Assembly (NCBI GenBank): GCA_047975325.1
Contig: JBKEDF010000020.1
Location: 1-16,850 of the forward strand
Source: JBKEDF01 sp047975325
Lineage (GTDB): Bacteria > Pseudomonadota > Alphaproteobacteria > Rhodobacterales > Rhodobacteraceae
Length of the DNA: 16,850 nucleotides
Direction of reading: 5' to 3'
The position numbers were made by a program, and so were the translations under genes. Shown piece after piece: positions 1-6,815 of the stretch (the stretch's first letter is position 1; the number at the start of each line of letters is the position of its first letter). The notes under the pieces are model-generated. The model made no database searches. It was given only the letters and a program-made list of their open reading frames with translations, and was not told the DNA's origin.

Positions 1-1466
1 ACAGGCCGGAGGAACCGCCTGATTGCCATTGTTCCGACCGATGTTGCACCAAAATTCGTGGAGGCCGGGTAAGGCCCGCCATGGACCATGGCATCGGAAA
101 CCTCAACCCCGGTGGAGAAACCATTGGCCAGGATCCGGCCCGCCTTGCGTTCCAGGATGGGCAGCAGGCGGCGGGCGAAATCGGCGTCGCCTTCTTCCAG
201 ATGAAGCGTCGCGGTAAGCTGGCCCTCAAAGCCACGGGCAAGGGTGAGCATCTCTTCGGGGTCGCTGACGCGTACCACCAGGCCGAGCGGGCCAAAGACT
301 TCCTCACCCAGGGCATGATCCTGAAGATAGGCGCCAGCCGTGGTTTCATAAAGGTTGGGGTTGGCGCTGCGATTGGGGCTTTCGGTTTCAAGTACCGGCT
401 TGACGGCATTGCGCCCCTGAAACCGTGCTTGCCCGTCACGATAGGCCTGGGCGATTCCATCGGTCAGCATGGTCTGCGGGCCGACCTTTTCCAATGCGGC
501 TCGGGCTGTGGCGACAAAATTGTCGGCTTCGGCGCCATCTGGCAACACCATGATGCCGGGATTGGTGCAAAACTGTCCTGCCCCCATGGTCAGCGATCCA
601 ACCCAGCCATTGGCGATTGCCTCACCCCGGGCCGAAAGTGCCCCCGGCAGCAGGAAATTCGGGTTGACCGAACCAAGCTCTCCAAAGAAGGGAATCGGCT
701 CCGGTCGTGCCGCGCAAAGATCGAAAAGCGCGCGCCCGCCGCCCAGAGAACCGGTGAAACCCACCGCTTTGATCAGGGGATGCTGTACCAGGGCGGTGCC
801 GACATCGCGCTTGCCGCCCTGAATCAGGCTGAAGGTTCCCGGATGCACCCCACATTTCCTGATCGCGGCATGGATCGCCTCGGCCACGATTTCACCGGTG
901 CCGGGATGGGCGGAATGCCCCTTGACCACGACCGGGCAACCTGCGGCAAGCGCCGCCGCCGTATCCCCCCCCGCAGTGGAAAAGGCCAGCGGGAAATTCG
1001 ATGCGCCAAATACCGCCACTGGGCCGATCGGCCTTTGGATCAGGCGGATATCGGGGCGCGGCAGGGGTTGACGGTCGGGCAGGGCCACATCGTGACGACG
1101 GTCCAGGTAGTCACCCTTGCGGATATGATCGGCAAAGATACGAAGCTGACCCGTCGTCCGCCCGCGTTCACCTTCAAGCCGAGCCTCGGGCAGGCCGGTT
1201 TCTTCCGAACCGATCTGGGTAATTGCCGCCGCCCGGGCCTCCATCTCATCGGCAATGGTTTCCAGGAAAACCGCCCGATCCTCACGCGAACTGTAGCCAT
1301 AGCTCCAGAACGCCTCCTCCGCCGCGACACAGGCGCGTTCCACAAGATCGACCGTTCCCACCGAAAACTCATGCGCATCACCATGCGCCGGGGACGAACG
1401 AAACCGTAATTCGCCTCCGACCCAATCACCGGATATCAAATGATTACCATGCGGGGTGAACGTCAT
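1..1466 (-). CDS. Alpha-ketoglutaric semialdehyde dehydrogenase (2,5-dioxovalerate dehydrogenase), C-terminus cut by window edge
   Basis: Aldehyde dehydrogenase superfamily enzyme expected to oxidise 2,5-dioxopentanoate to 2-oxoglutarate with NAD(P)+, the last step of non-phosphorylative pentose, aldarate or hydroxyproline breakdown in the cytoplasm. About 488 codons are visible and no stop is reached; family members are about 510-530 residues, so only a short tail is missing. The translation shows the oxyanion Asn (ASNFP, N157), the cofactor-binding Lys (VVKGH, K182), the general-base Glu (GELGSVNP, E263) and the nucleophile Cys in GAGQFCTNPG (C300). The start MTFTPHGNHLISGDW matches how this subfamily begins. 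The ATG is preceded by a strong AGGAGG about eight bases upstream. The frame stays open for about 150 bases upstream with other ATGs, but the ribosome site decides for 1466. The subfamily call rests on the N-terminus and the FGELGSVNP region; the exact sugar or amino-acid pathway cannot be read here because the likely partner genes lie to the left. Confidence 0.88.
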   Translation of the reverse strand, partial: MTFTPHGNHLISGDWVGGELRFRSSPAHGDAHEFSVGTVDLVERACVAAEEAFWSYGYSSREDRAVFLETIADEMEARAAAITQIGSEETGLPEARLEGERGRTTGQLRIFADHIRKGDYLDRRHDVALPDRQPLPRPDIRLIQRPIGPVAVFGASNFPLAFSTAGGDTAAALAAGCPVVVKGHSAHPGTGEIVAEAIHAAIRKCGVHPGTFSLIQGGKRDVGTALVQHPLIKAVGFTGSLGGGRALFDLCAARPEPIPFFGELGSVNPNFLLPGALSARGEAIANGWVGSLTMGAGQFCTNPGIMVLPDGAEADNFVATARAALEKVGPQTMLTDGIAQAYRDGQARFQGRNAVKPVLETESPNRSANPNLYETTAGAYLQDHALGEEVFGPLGLVVRVSDPEEMLTLARGFEGQLTATLHLEEGDADFARRLLPILERKAGRILANGFSTGVEVSDAMVHGGPYPASTNFGATSVGTMAIRRFLRP

Positions 1467-1544
1467 AGGCCTGTCCTCCTGAACCATATTCAGGCCGGGT
1501 ATACCAAGTGTCCGCATATAGCGAAAGGCCAGATCATCCGGCGT

Positions 1545-1556
1545 TCGCACTTGCGA
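1545..1556. promoter_or_regulatory. Small inverted repeat upstream of the dehydrogenase (possible operator)
   Basis: TCGCA-CT-TGCGA is a 5-bp-arm inverted repeat about 80 bp upstream of the dehydrogenase start and about 100 bp before the SPFH gene, inside the 186-bp divergent gap (1467-1652). Catabolic dehydrogenases of this kind are often controlled by GntR or LysR-type proteins, but no regulator gene is in view. The arms are short and could be chance. I see no convincing -35/-10 pair in this gap. Confidence 0.2.
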
Positions 1557-1652
1557 CAATATCACCCGGCGCATGCGATTCCGTCGCTTTAGGTCTTGTC
1601 TCCCGCGTGGTCTGCCCCCAGATTAAGCCGGATCGTTCAAAGGGTTTCCGGT

Positions 1653-2540
1653 ATGGATATAAACAATTTTATTGGTGGTAACGCAGTCTATCTGGTGATT
1701 GCGGCCTTTATTATCATTTCACTCTTTCTGGGGGTGCGGATCGTCCCGCAATCGCAGAAATATGTGGTGGAACGTTTCGGGCGACTACGGGCGGTACTGG
1801 GGCCGGGGATCAATTTCACCGTGCCTTTCCTGGACCGGGTTCCGCACAAGATCTCCATCCTTGAACGTCAGCTTCCCAATGCGATGCAGGATGCGATCAC
1901 GGCCGATAACGTATTGGTAAAGGTGGAAACTTCCGTATTTTATCGCATTACTGAGCCGGAAAAAACTGTCTACAGGATCCGCGATGTCGATGCGGCGATT
2001 GCGACAACCGTGGCCGGGATCGTCCGTTCCGAAATCGGCAAGATGGAACTCGACCATGTGCAATCGAACCGTGCGCAACTGATCCAGATGGTGCGTGAAC
2101 AGGTTGCGGCCATGGTGGATGACTGGGGTATCGAGGTTACGCGCGCCGAAGTGCTGGATGTCAATCTTGATGAGGCAACGCGGGCGGCGATGCTGCAACA
2201 GCTTAACGCCGAACGCGCCCGCCGCGCGCAGGTCACTGAGGCCGAGGGCAAGCGCCGCGCGGTGGAACTTGCCTCTGATGGGGAACTTTATGCTGCCGAA
2301 CAGGAGGCCAAGGCCCGGCGCGTTCTGGCCGATGCAGAGGCCTATGCCACCGGCGTAATCGCTGAGGCGATCCGGCAAAACGGGTTGGAAGCCGCGCAAT
2401 ATCAGGTTGCGCTGAAACAGGTCGAGGCGCTGACGATGGTCGGCAAAGGTGATGGCAAGCAGACAATCATCGTTCCCGCCCAGGCACTTGAGGCCTTCGG
2501 CGATGCCTTCAAGATGTTGGCAGGAAAGGGGACAAAATGA
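1653..2540 (+). CDS. qmcA: SPFH/stomatin-like (band 7) membrane protein, QmcA-type
   Basis: Predicted 295-residue member of the stomatin/prohibitin/flotillin family, which forms large oligomers in membrane microdomains and often works with NfeD proteins and membrane proteases. One hydrophobic anchor lies at residues 12-28. The SPFH domain covers roughly 28-185, with typical stretches such as VPQSQKYVVERFGR and GPGINFTVPFLDRV. An Ala/Glu/Arg-rich coiled coil follows at about 183-235 (LNAERARRAQVTEAEGKRR). Length and order match E. coli QmcA (about 305 residues). I chose ATG 1653; an in-frame TTG at 1596 would add 19 residues before the hydrophobic anchor and does not look native. The upstream AAAGGG is a modest ribosome site. 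The stop overlaps the start of the nfeD-like gene (ATGA), so the two are probably translated together. The family is certain; the symbol is by similarity to the E. coli qmcA-ybbJ pair. Confidence 0.9.
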   Translation: MDINNFIGGNAVYLVIAAFIIISLFLGVRIVPQSQKYVVERFGRLRAVLGPGINFTVPFLDRVPHKISILERQLPNAMQDAITADNVLVKVETSVFYRITEPEKTVYRIRDVDAAIATTVAGIVRSEIGKMELDHVQSNRAQLIQMVREQVAAMVDDWGIEVTRAEVLDVNLDEATRAAMLQQLNAERARRAQVTEAEGKRRAVELASDGELYAAEQEAKARRVLADAEAYATGVIAEAIRQNGLEAAQYQVALKQVEALTMVGKGDGKQTIIVPAQALEAFGDAFKMLAGKGTK

Positions 2541-2812
2541 CCAGTCTCTGGTCCATCTGGTGGGTCTGGGTCGTCGGGGGTTTTGTACTGGGCATTATAG
2601 AATTGCTGATCCCGGGATTTATCTTCGTCGGTTTCGCGATTGGCGCAGTGGTAACGGGGTTGCTGATCTGGTTCGGGTTCCTCGGGGCAAACCTGGCCTC
2701 GACCGTGCTGATCTTTGCTGTGGTTTCACTCATATCATGGCTGGTAACCCGAAAACTTGTCGGGACACGGCCCGGCCAGGTAAAGATCTGGGATCACGAT
2801 ATCAACGACTGA
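2537..2812 (+). CDS. Short NfeD-family membrane protein
   Basis: A 91-residue, mostly hydrophobic protein starting inside the stop of the SPFH gene (ATGA overlap). NfeD proteins are standing partners of SPFH proteins and modulate their assembly or associated proteolysis. Three membrane segments can be seen at about residues 8-28, 29-47 and 53-71, with the NfeD-like start WVVGGFVLGIIELLIPG. After the last segment only about 20 residues remain (TRKLVGTRPGQVKIWD...). The longer NfeD proteins, such as E. coli YbbJ at about 150 residues, carry a soluble OB-fold there, which is absent or vestigial here. The stop at 2812 is followed by 36 bp without a clear hairpin before the convergent kinase gene. 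Assignment rests on the hydrophobic pattern plus the SPFH neighbour, and is strong. Confidence 0.85.
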   Translation: MTSLWSIWWVWVVGGFVLGIIELLIPGFIFVGFAIGAVVTGLLIWFGFLGANLASTVLIFAVVSLISWLVTRKLVGTRPGQVKIWDHDIND

Positions 2813-2848
2813 TGGCCGGAAAACTGATCTGACATCGCCATTGGCACC

Positions 2849-4963
2849 TCATTTCGCCTCGGTTGTCAGGATCCGGGTATCAAGGGAAAAGACCTCGGCC
2901 ATGGTATCGTCGGTTTCTTCGCCGGCCAGGGCTGCGGCAAAGCTTTCGGTCGATTCCGAAATCGGGCGCATCTGGCCAAAGACGGGATCTTCCGAATGCA
3001 GCACCATGACCTTGCTTTTGCCCAATACGCTGTCATCGACAATGAAGGCCAGTCGTGTCGTGTCCTGCGCCTCTTCGATGCCATAGGCCATGCGGATGGC
3101 TACCTTGCCCTCACGACCGGCGCGTAATGTCGCGATATCGTTTTCCGGACGGTCCACGTTGGGCAGGAGATGAAAGACCGAGCCCGATACATCCGCAATA
3201 GCCACCCACAGATATCCGCTGTCGATCCCGGCCGGGATTTCAATATCGATGGTCGGGTTTTCGCCCACGAAATAGCGCCCGGCCGGATTGGGATCGGCAC
3301 GGTCGCCAAAGCCGAAGATCACACCAAAGCCGCGCGGAACCGCACGGGGCAGCGCCTGTTCGATCAGGCAAAGATCATCATTGAGTATCTCGACATCGAC
3401 CAGCAGCACGCGATCGCCAATGACGGCCTTCAGTGCATCGGAAATCCGCTGACGGGTCTCAAGCCCCGCAACCCGTCCCGAAATAACGATCCGGTCCCCC
3501 ATGACCCAGCCGGTAATCGGGGTTTCACTGATGACCAGCGGCCCGCAATCGGCAAGCTCACGCGTGATACCTTCGACCGTTGCACGATCCAGAAAACGGG
3601 GGCCGATGGCCAGATCCACCTGCGCGGTCAATGCGCCGGTATCGGTCAGGGATTGTTCCAGCGCGGCAAGCTGGGCCTGATCCCGCGTCAGACCGGTAAT
3701 GGAAACATCATTGTCACGTACCAGCAACCGCCATTCCGGTAGTGGCGCCAGGTTGTCCATCAATGTCAGGACATCCGCCCCCCAGCTTTCGGCAATTGCG
3801 CCCTGGGCAAGCGTGATTTCCGCTGTGCCACCCGTACCTGTCGCGCGTGTTTCCAGCGCTTCCATGACTGCCTCATCCGGGGCATGCCCTGTGATGCGCA
3901 AGGGGTCATCTTCGGGTTTCTGCACGGTCAGCAGATAGGGGCTGACTTCTGGCAAAGCCTGGGTAAGAAGGCCAAACCGTATTGCCGCGAACCAGCCGCC
4001 GCCCGCCAGGATGATAATCAACGCCAGGAGCGCCAACAGGCGGCCCGGACCCCCGCGCGCCGGGGCGGTGGTGGCAGGAGGGGCAGAGGCGGCTTTCCCG
4101 GACACGGGTGGTTGGGATACGGGGGTAGTGGGAAAGGCAAGCGCGGGATCAATCGCCTGCAGGATTTCCGTTGCGGATTGGAAACGGTCCTCCGGCTTTG
4201 GGGCGGCCATCTTCGCAATCAGCGATTTCAGCGGCTCGGGAACATCCTGCACATCGGGCGGTGTATCCTTGATCCGCAAAAGCTCCATCGGGTTATCACC
4301 CGCATCGGCGGGGTGGCCCCGAAACGTCGCCAGCAGCAGGACACCAAGGGAATAGATATCCGATCGTGGATCCGTCCTGCCATTAAGCTGTTCGGGCGCG
4401 GCATAGGCGTATTTGCCCGCAAATTCGTTGCCGACAATGGTCTCGGCCCCGGGGTTTTCATCCTTGGCAATGCCAAAATCGATGATGACTGCATCTTCCG
4501 GCCTGCCATCGCGCAGAATGATGTTGTCGGGTGACAGATCCCGATGGACAATATTCTTGGCATGGGCGGCGGCCAGGCCCTGGGCCACACGGGCCGCGAC
4601 CTTCATCAGGTCATCAGCCCCCATCCCCCCGGACAGGAGCTTTTCTTCCAGGGCCGGGCCATCCACGAAGTCCATCACCAGATAGACCTGGCCATCCTGA
4701 GTACGCTGGTTTTCGGAATAGCGCACCACCGCATCATGGCGGACATCGCGGATCTGTTCTTCCCGCGTCATCAGGCGCAAATAGCCTTCATCCCGCGCCA
4801 GTGTGGATTTCAGAACCTTGATCGCAACCGGCCGGCCCGAGATTTCCGAACGCGCACGATAGACATCGGAAGTCCCGCCCCGGCCAAGAAGCGCCTCGAT
4901 CCGGTAGGTGTTGTTCAGGACATCTCCGGGCTGGAAGCGGTCACCGGGGTGGGGGTCGGCCAT
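2849..4963 (-). CDS. Membrane Ser/Thr protein kinase with BON-like and DUF4384-like periplasmic region
   Basis: Predicted 704-residue Hanks-type (PknB-like) kinase with a single membrane span. The cytoplasmic kinase domain covers about residues 20-275: Gly-rich loop GRGGTSDVY (27-35), VAIK lysine K49, catalytic loop HRDLSPDN with D142, DFG at 162-164 and APEQ at 189-192. The catalytic loop has Ser (S144) where most kinases have Lys. A Pro/Ala-rich linker (about 278-306) leads to a membrane helix at 308-328. The periplasmic part (about 340-540) contains segments reminiscent of BON-like repeats (for example LRITGHAPDEAVMEALE and DVSITGLTRDQAQLAALEQ). It ends in a DUF4384-like domain from about 563 (RYFVGENPTIDIEIPAG, then GSVFHLLPN). 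ATG 4963 has a GAAAGG ribosome site at good spacing. It follows the ompA-like gene by 31 bp on the same strand, so the pair is probably one transcript. The kinase call is firm; the BON comparison is by eye; the signal it senses is unknown. Confidence 0.9.
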   Translation of the reverse strand: MADPHPGDRFQPGDVLNNTYRIEALLGRGGTSDVYRARSEISGRPVAIKVLKSTLARDEGYLRLMTREEQIRDVRHDAVVRYSENQRTQDGQVYLVMDFVDGPALEEKLLSGGMGADDLMKVAARVAQGLAAAHAKNIVHRDLSPDNIILRDGRPEDAVIIDFGIAKDENPGAETIVGNEFAGKYAYAAPEQLNGRTDPRSDIYSLGVLLLATFRGHPADAGDNPMELLRIKDTPPDVQDVPEPLKSLIAKMAAPKPEDRFQSATEILQAIDPALAFPTTPVSQPPVSGKAASAPPATTAPARGGPGRLLALLALIIILAGGGWFAAIRFGLLTQALPEVSPYLLTVQKPEDDPLRITGHAPDEAVMEALETRATGTGGTAEITLAQGAIAESWGADVLTLMDNLAPLPEWRLLVRDNDVSITGLTRDQAQLAALEQSLTDTGALTAQVDLAIGPRFLDRATVEGITRELADCGPLVISETPITGWVMGDRIVISGRVAGLETRQRISDALKAVIGDRVLLVDVEILNDDLCLIEQALPRAVPRGFGVIFGFGDRADPNPAGRYFVGENPTIDIEIPAGIDSGYLWVAIADVSGSVFHLLPNVDRPENDIATLRAGREGKVAIRMAYGIEEAQDTTRLAFIVDDSVLGKSKVMVLHSEDPVFGQMRPISESTESFAAALAGEETDDTMAEVFSLDTRILTTEAK

Positions 4964-4994
4964 TACGGGACCTTTCGCCCATTATTATGCCCGC

Positions 4995-5579
4995 TCAACT
5001 CAATGCCTGGAATTCAACCCGGCGATTTTCGTCGGCAGCCGGTTCTTCGGAATTGAGCAGGAAACGCTTGCCCATGCCAACCGCTTCCAACCGGGTGGCC
5101 TGGATCCCGCAATCATTCACCAGAAAACGTTTCACCTCCTCGGCCCGCAACAGCGAAAGCTTTTCGTTATAGGCGTCCGAGCCGGTGGCATCGGTATGAC
5201 CAACGATGCGGAACAGGTCGACATCCACCGTTTTCATCGCTTCGCAGAGTGTTGCCAGTTTGGGCTTTTCGGAGGTCCGCAGAACGGAACTGTCAAAATC
5301 GAAATCAATCCGGATATTGACCTGATCCTCTTCCTCCACCTGCGTATAGGCTACGGCGGCAACTTCGGTCCTGCCCTCGGCGGTCGTGGTCGGTACGACA
5401 ACCGACGTGGTGTCATTGTCTACCCGCTTGAGGCCCCGGGTTTTCTGGCGTTGGAACTTTTCCGTAAGTTCCTCGGCCGATTGGGATGCGGCATCGTTGG
5501 ACTGGGAAAAAACAGGCGCCAACCCCGCCAAGGCAAAAGCCGCGGCAAAAACACATACAGGTAAAGTCTGTTTCAGCAT
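4995..5579 (-). CDS. OmpA-family peptidoglycan-associated protein
   Basis: Predicted 194-residue exported protein. An N-terminal signal peptide (hydrophobic about 6-22, likely cleaved near residues 24-26) is followed by a polar stretch and then an OmpA-like domain at about 88-194. The domain starts with IRIDFDFDSSVL and contains GHTDATGSDAYNEKLS and NRRVEF. The two peptidoglycan-contact residues known from OmpA, an Asp and an Arg 15 residues later, are present (D130, R145). There is no room for a beta-barrel and no lipobox Cys, so it is best seen as a periplasmic or loosely envelope-bound peptidoglycan binder. ATG 5579 has an AGAAAGG ribosome site. It leads the two-gene unit with the kinase, suggesting it anchors or feeds information to the kinase's periplasmic domain; that link is inference. 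Confidence 0.88.
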   Translation of the reverse strand: MLKQTLPVCVFAAAFALAGLAPVFSQSNDAASQSAEELTEKFQRQKTRGLKRVDNDTTSVVVPTTTAEGRTEVAAVAYTQVEEEDQVNIRIDFDFDSSVLRTSEKPKLATLCEAMKTVDVDLFRIVGHTDATGSDAYNEKLSLLRAEEVKRFLVNDCGIQATRLEAVGMGKRFLLNSEEPAADENRRVEFQALS

Positions 5580-5614
5580 GGTTCAAAGCCTTTCTGAAAT
5601 ATGGGTGACGAGAA

Positions 5615-5647
5615 ACTATAGCACAGATTCCGTTCGAACAATGACAA
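5615..5647 (-). promoter_or_regulatory. Candidate promoter for the ompA-like/kinase unit
   Basis: On the minus strand there is a good -10-like TATAGT (5615-5620), with TTGTTC 15 bp upstream (5636-5641) and TTGTCA 21 bp upstream (5642-5647). Neither spacing is ideal. The -10 lies about 36 bp before the ompA-like start codon, which would leave a short leader. Confidence 0.35.
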
Positions 5648-5712
5648 TCCCACCGGGAACCGGATCACAAGGGTGAAATCTCTGATTTTCAGCAATTTAC
5701 CCGATAGCGCAA

Positions 5713-5746
5713 TCAGGATATCCTGAAACGCGAAGCCCATTCAGGA
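5713..5746. promoter_or_regulatory. Palindrome plus extra half-site in the divergent ompA-kinase/peptidase gap
   Basis: TCAGGATATCCTGA (5713-5726) is a perfect 14-bp palindrome. A third copy of its half, TCAGGA, follows at 5741-5746. It sits 38 bp upstream of the peptidase start and in the 184-bp gap between divergent genes, where a shared operator would be expected. One perfect 14-bp palindrome is expected by chance somewhere in a window of this size, so the location and the third half-site are what make it worth listing. Confidence 0.35.
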
Positions 5747-5763
5747 AATACACGGGGCCATTA

Positions 5764-6609
5764 ATGCGCCTGTTGCCTGCCATTATCCTTGCAATCGCGA
5801 TTATCCTCGCGCCGGTGCTCTGGTTCTTTTTTGCCTGGATATTCGCACCCTCGGGTGGTGTGGAAGGTGAAAACGGATCCGCCGTTGATAGCGGCGCACG
5901 CATTGAGATCGAAATCCTGCGTCAGCAGATCGAGGATCTGCAATACCGCCTCGGCACGGTCGAAGAGGAACTGTCCAGCCTCCAGCGCGATGGTGGTGGG
6001 GGCATGAATTTGCAACCCGATCCGGATACCCCGCTTGAACCGCTGGGAGAAAACCAGATCCTCGACAGCTATGCGCAGGTCGTGCTGATCGCGGGGCGGC
6101 GCAATATCAACCCCGGGTTGACTGTACCGGGAAGGTCCTTTCTGCTGGATATGTTCGGCCCCCCGCGTGAACAGCTTTCCGACGATTGCGAGCCGATGAC
6201 CAATCCGCAACTCAAGGCGATGCTGATTACCGAAAACGTGGGCCCTATCCGGGTGAGCATGCTGCGCCCGGCAGTGGAATCGATGCGCCGGGTCTTCGAA
6301 AGGGTTCGACAGACCGATGTGGATCTTTACAACCGGATTTCCACAGCGGGCGCACTTTGCGTCCGGCGCATTCGCGGATCGCAGAATGCGGTATCGTCCC
6401 ATGCCTTCGGGCTGGCGGTGGATCTCAATATCGATGGCCATCTGGATACGCTGGGCGATGGCAAAACCCAGCTTGGCCTCACCATCCTTTCGGATTTTTT
6501 CCAGGCCGAAGGCTGGTTCTGGGGCGCGGCCTTTTCACGTGAGGACAGCATGCATTTCGAAGTGTCCAGGGAATTGCTGACCAAATGGCGCAATGCCGGT
6601 GAAATCTGA
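5764..6609 (+). CDS. Membrane-anchored M15 (LAS-type) peptidase, probable D-Ala-D-Ala carboxypeptidase or peptidoglycan endopeptidase
   Basis: Predicted 281-residue protein. An N-terminal membrane helix (about 4-28) is followed by a coiled-coil-like stretch (about 46-74, EIEILRQQIEDLQYRLGTVE) and then a C-terminal zinc-peptidase domain (about 95-275). The LAS/M15 zinc ligands are visible: His in SSHAFGLAVD (H213), Asp seven residues on (D220), and His in DSMHFEV (H264). D261 sits where the catalytic acid is found in members that have a D..HFE motif. Such enzymes cut peptide stems of peptidoglycan in the periplasm. The N-terminal helix without an obvious cleavage site suggests it stays anchored in the inner membrane. 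ATG 5764 is the first in frame and starts directly with the hydrophobic segment; the ribosome site is weak. It is divergent from ompA-kinase and 206 bp before the caspase gene. An extensin-like naming is possible in databases; exact bond specificity cannot be read. Confidence 0.75.
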   Translation: MRLLPAIILAIAIILAPVLWFFFAWIFAPSGGVEGENGSAVDSGARIEIEILRQQIEDLQYRLGTVEEELSSLQRDGGGGMNLQPDPDTPLEPLGENQILDSYAQVVLIAGRRNINPGLTVPGRSFLLDMFGPPREQLSDDCEPMTNPQLKAMLITENVGPIRVSMLRPAVESMRRVFERVRQTDVDLYNRISTAGALCVRRIRGSQNAVSSHAFGLAVDLNIDGHLDTLGDGKTQLGLTILSDFFQAEGWFWGAAFSREDSMHFEVSRELLTKWRNAGEI

Positions 6610-6743
6610 CGATACGGAAGACATGGCAGATCACCTTTGCAACGGCCGAAAATCGCGCTACCCTACCGGGATTATCTGACCTATTCATAGTGTTTCACGT
6701 TTTCGCCAAGACAAGGAAAAACATGGTTTCCGCTTCAGATTAA

Positions 6744-6773
6744 CCTCATAGTGATGAGGGCGCGTAAGTTACG
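6744..6773. promoter_or_regulatory. Two adjacent inverted repeats upstream of the caspase-like gene
   Basis: CCTCAT-AGTG-ATGAGG (6744-6759) and CGTAA-G-TTACG (6763-6773) lie back to back 43-72 bp before the start codon, in the 206-bp gap 6610-6815. They could be operator sites or a small leader hairpin. I did not find a convincing sigma-70 promoter in this gap and no open frame of interest. Confidence 0.3.
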
Positions 6774-6815
6774 ATTCAACGAAGTGGAAACTGCTCTGAT
6801 TTGAGGGAGATAGGG

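Noticed and set aside
81..1409. Long open frame on the plus strand (442 codons)
   Set aside because: It is antisense to the aldehyde dehydrogenase, whose catalytic motifs are all in place; the plus-strand product has no recognisable domain and unusual composition.
1467..1622. In-frame upstream extension of the dehydrogenase (ATGs at 1487, 1517, 1574)
   Set aside because: The family start and a strong AGGAGG both point to ATG 1466; the open extension is probably chance in GC-rich DNA.
1596..1652. TTG-initiated N-terminal extension of the SPFH protein
   Set aside because: The extra 19 residues precede the normal membrane anchor and are atypical; ATG 1653 gives the usual family start.
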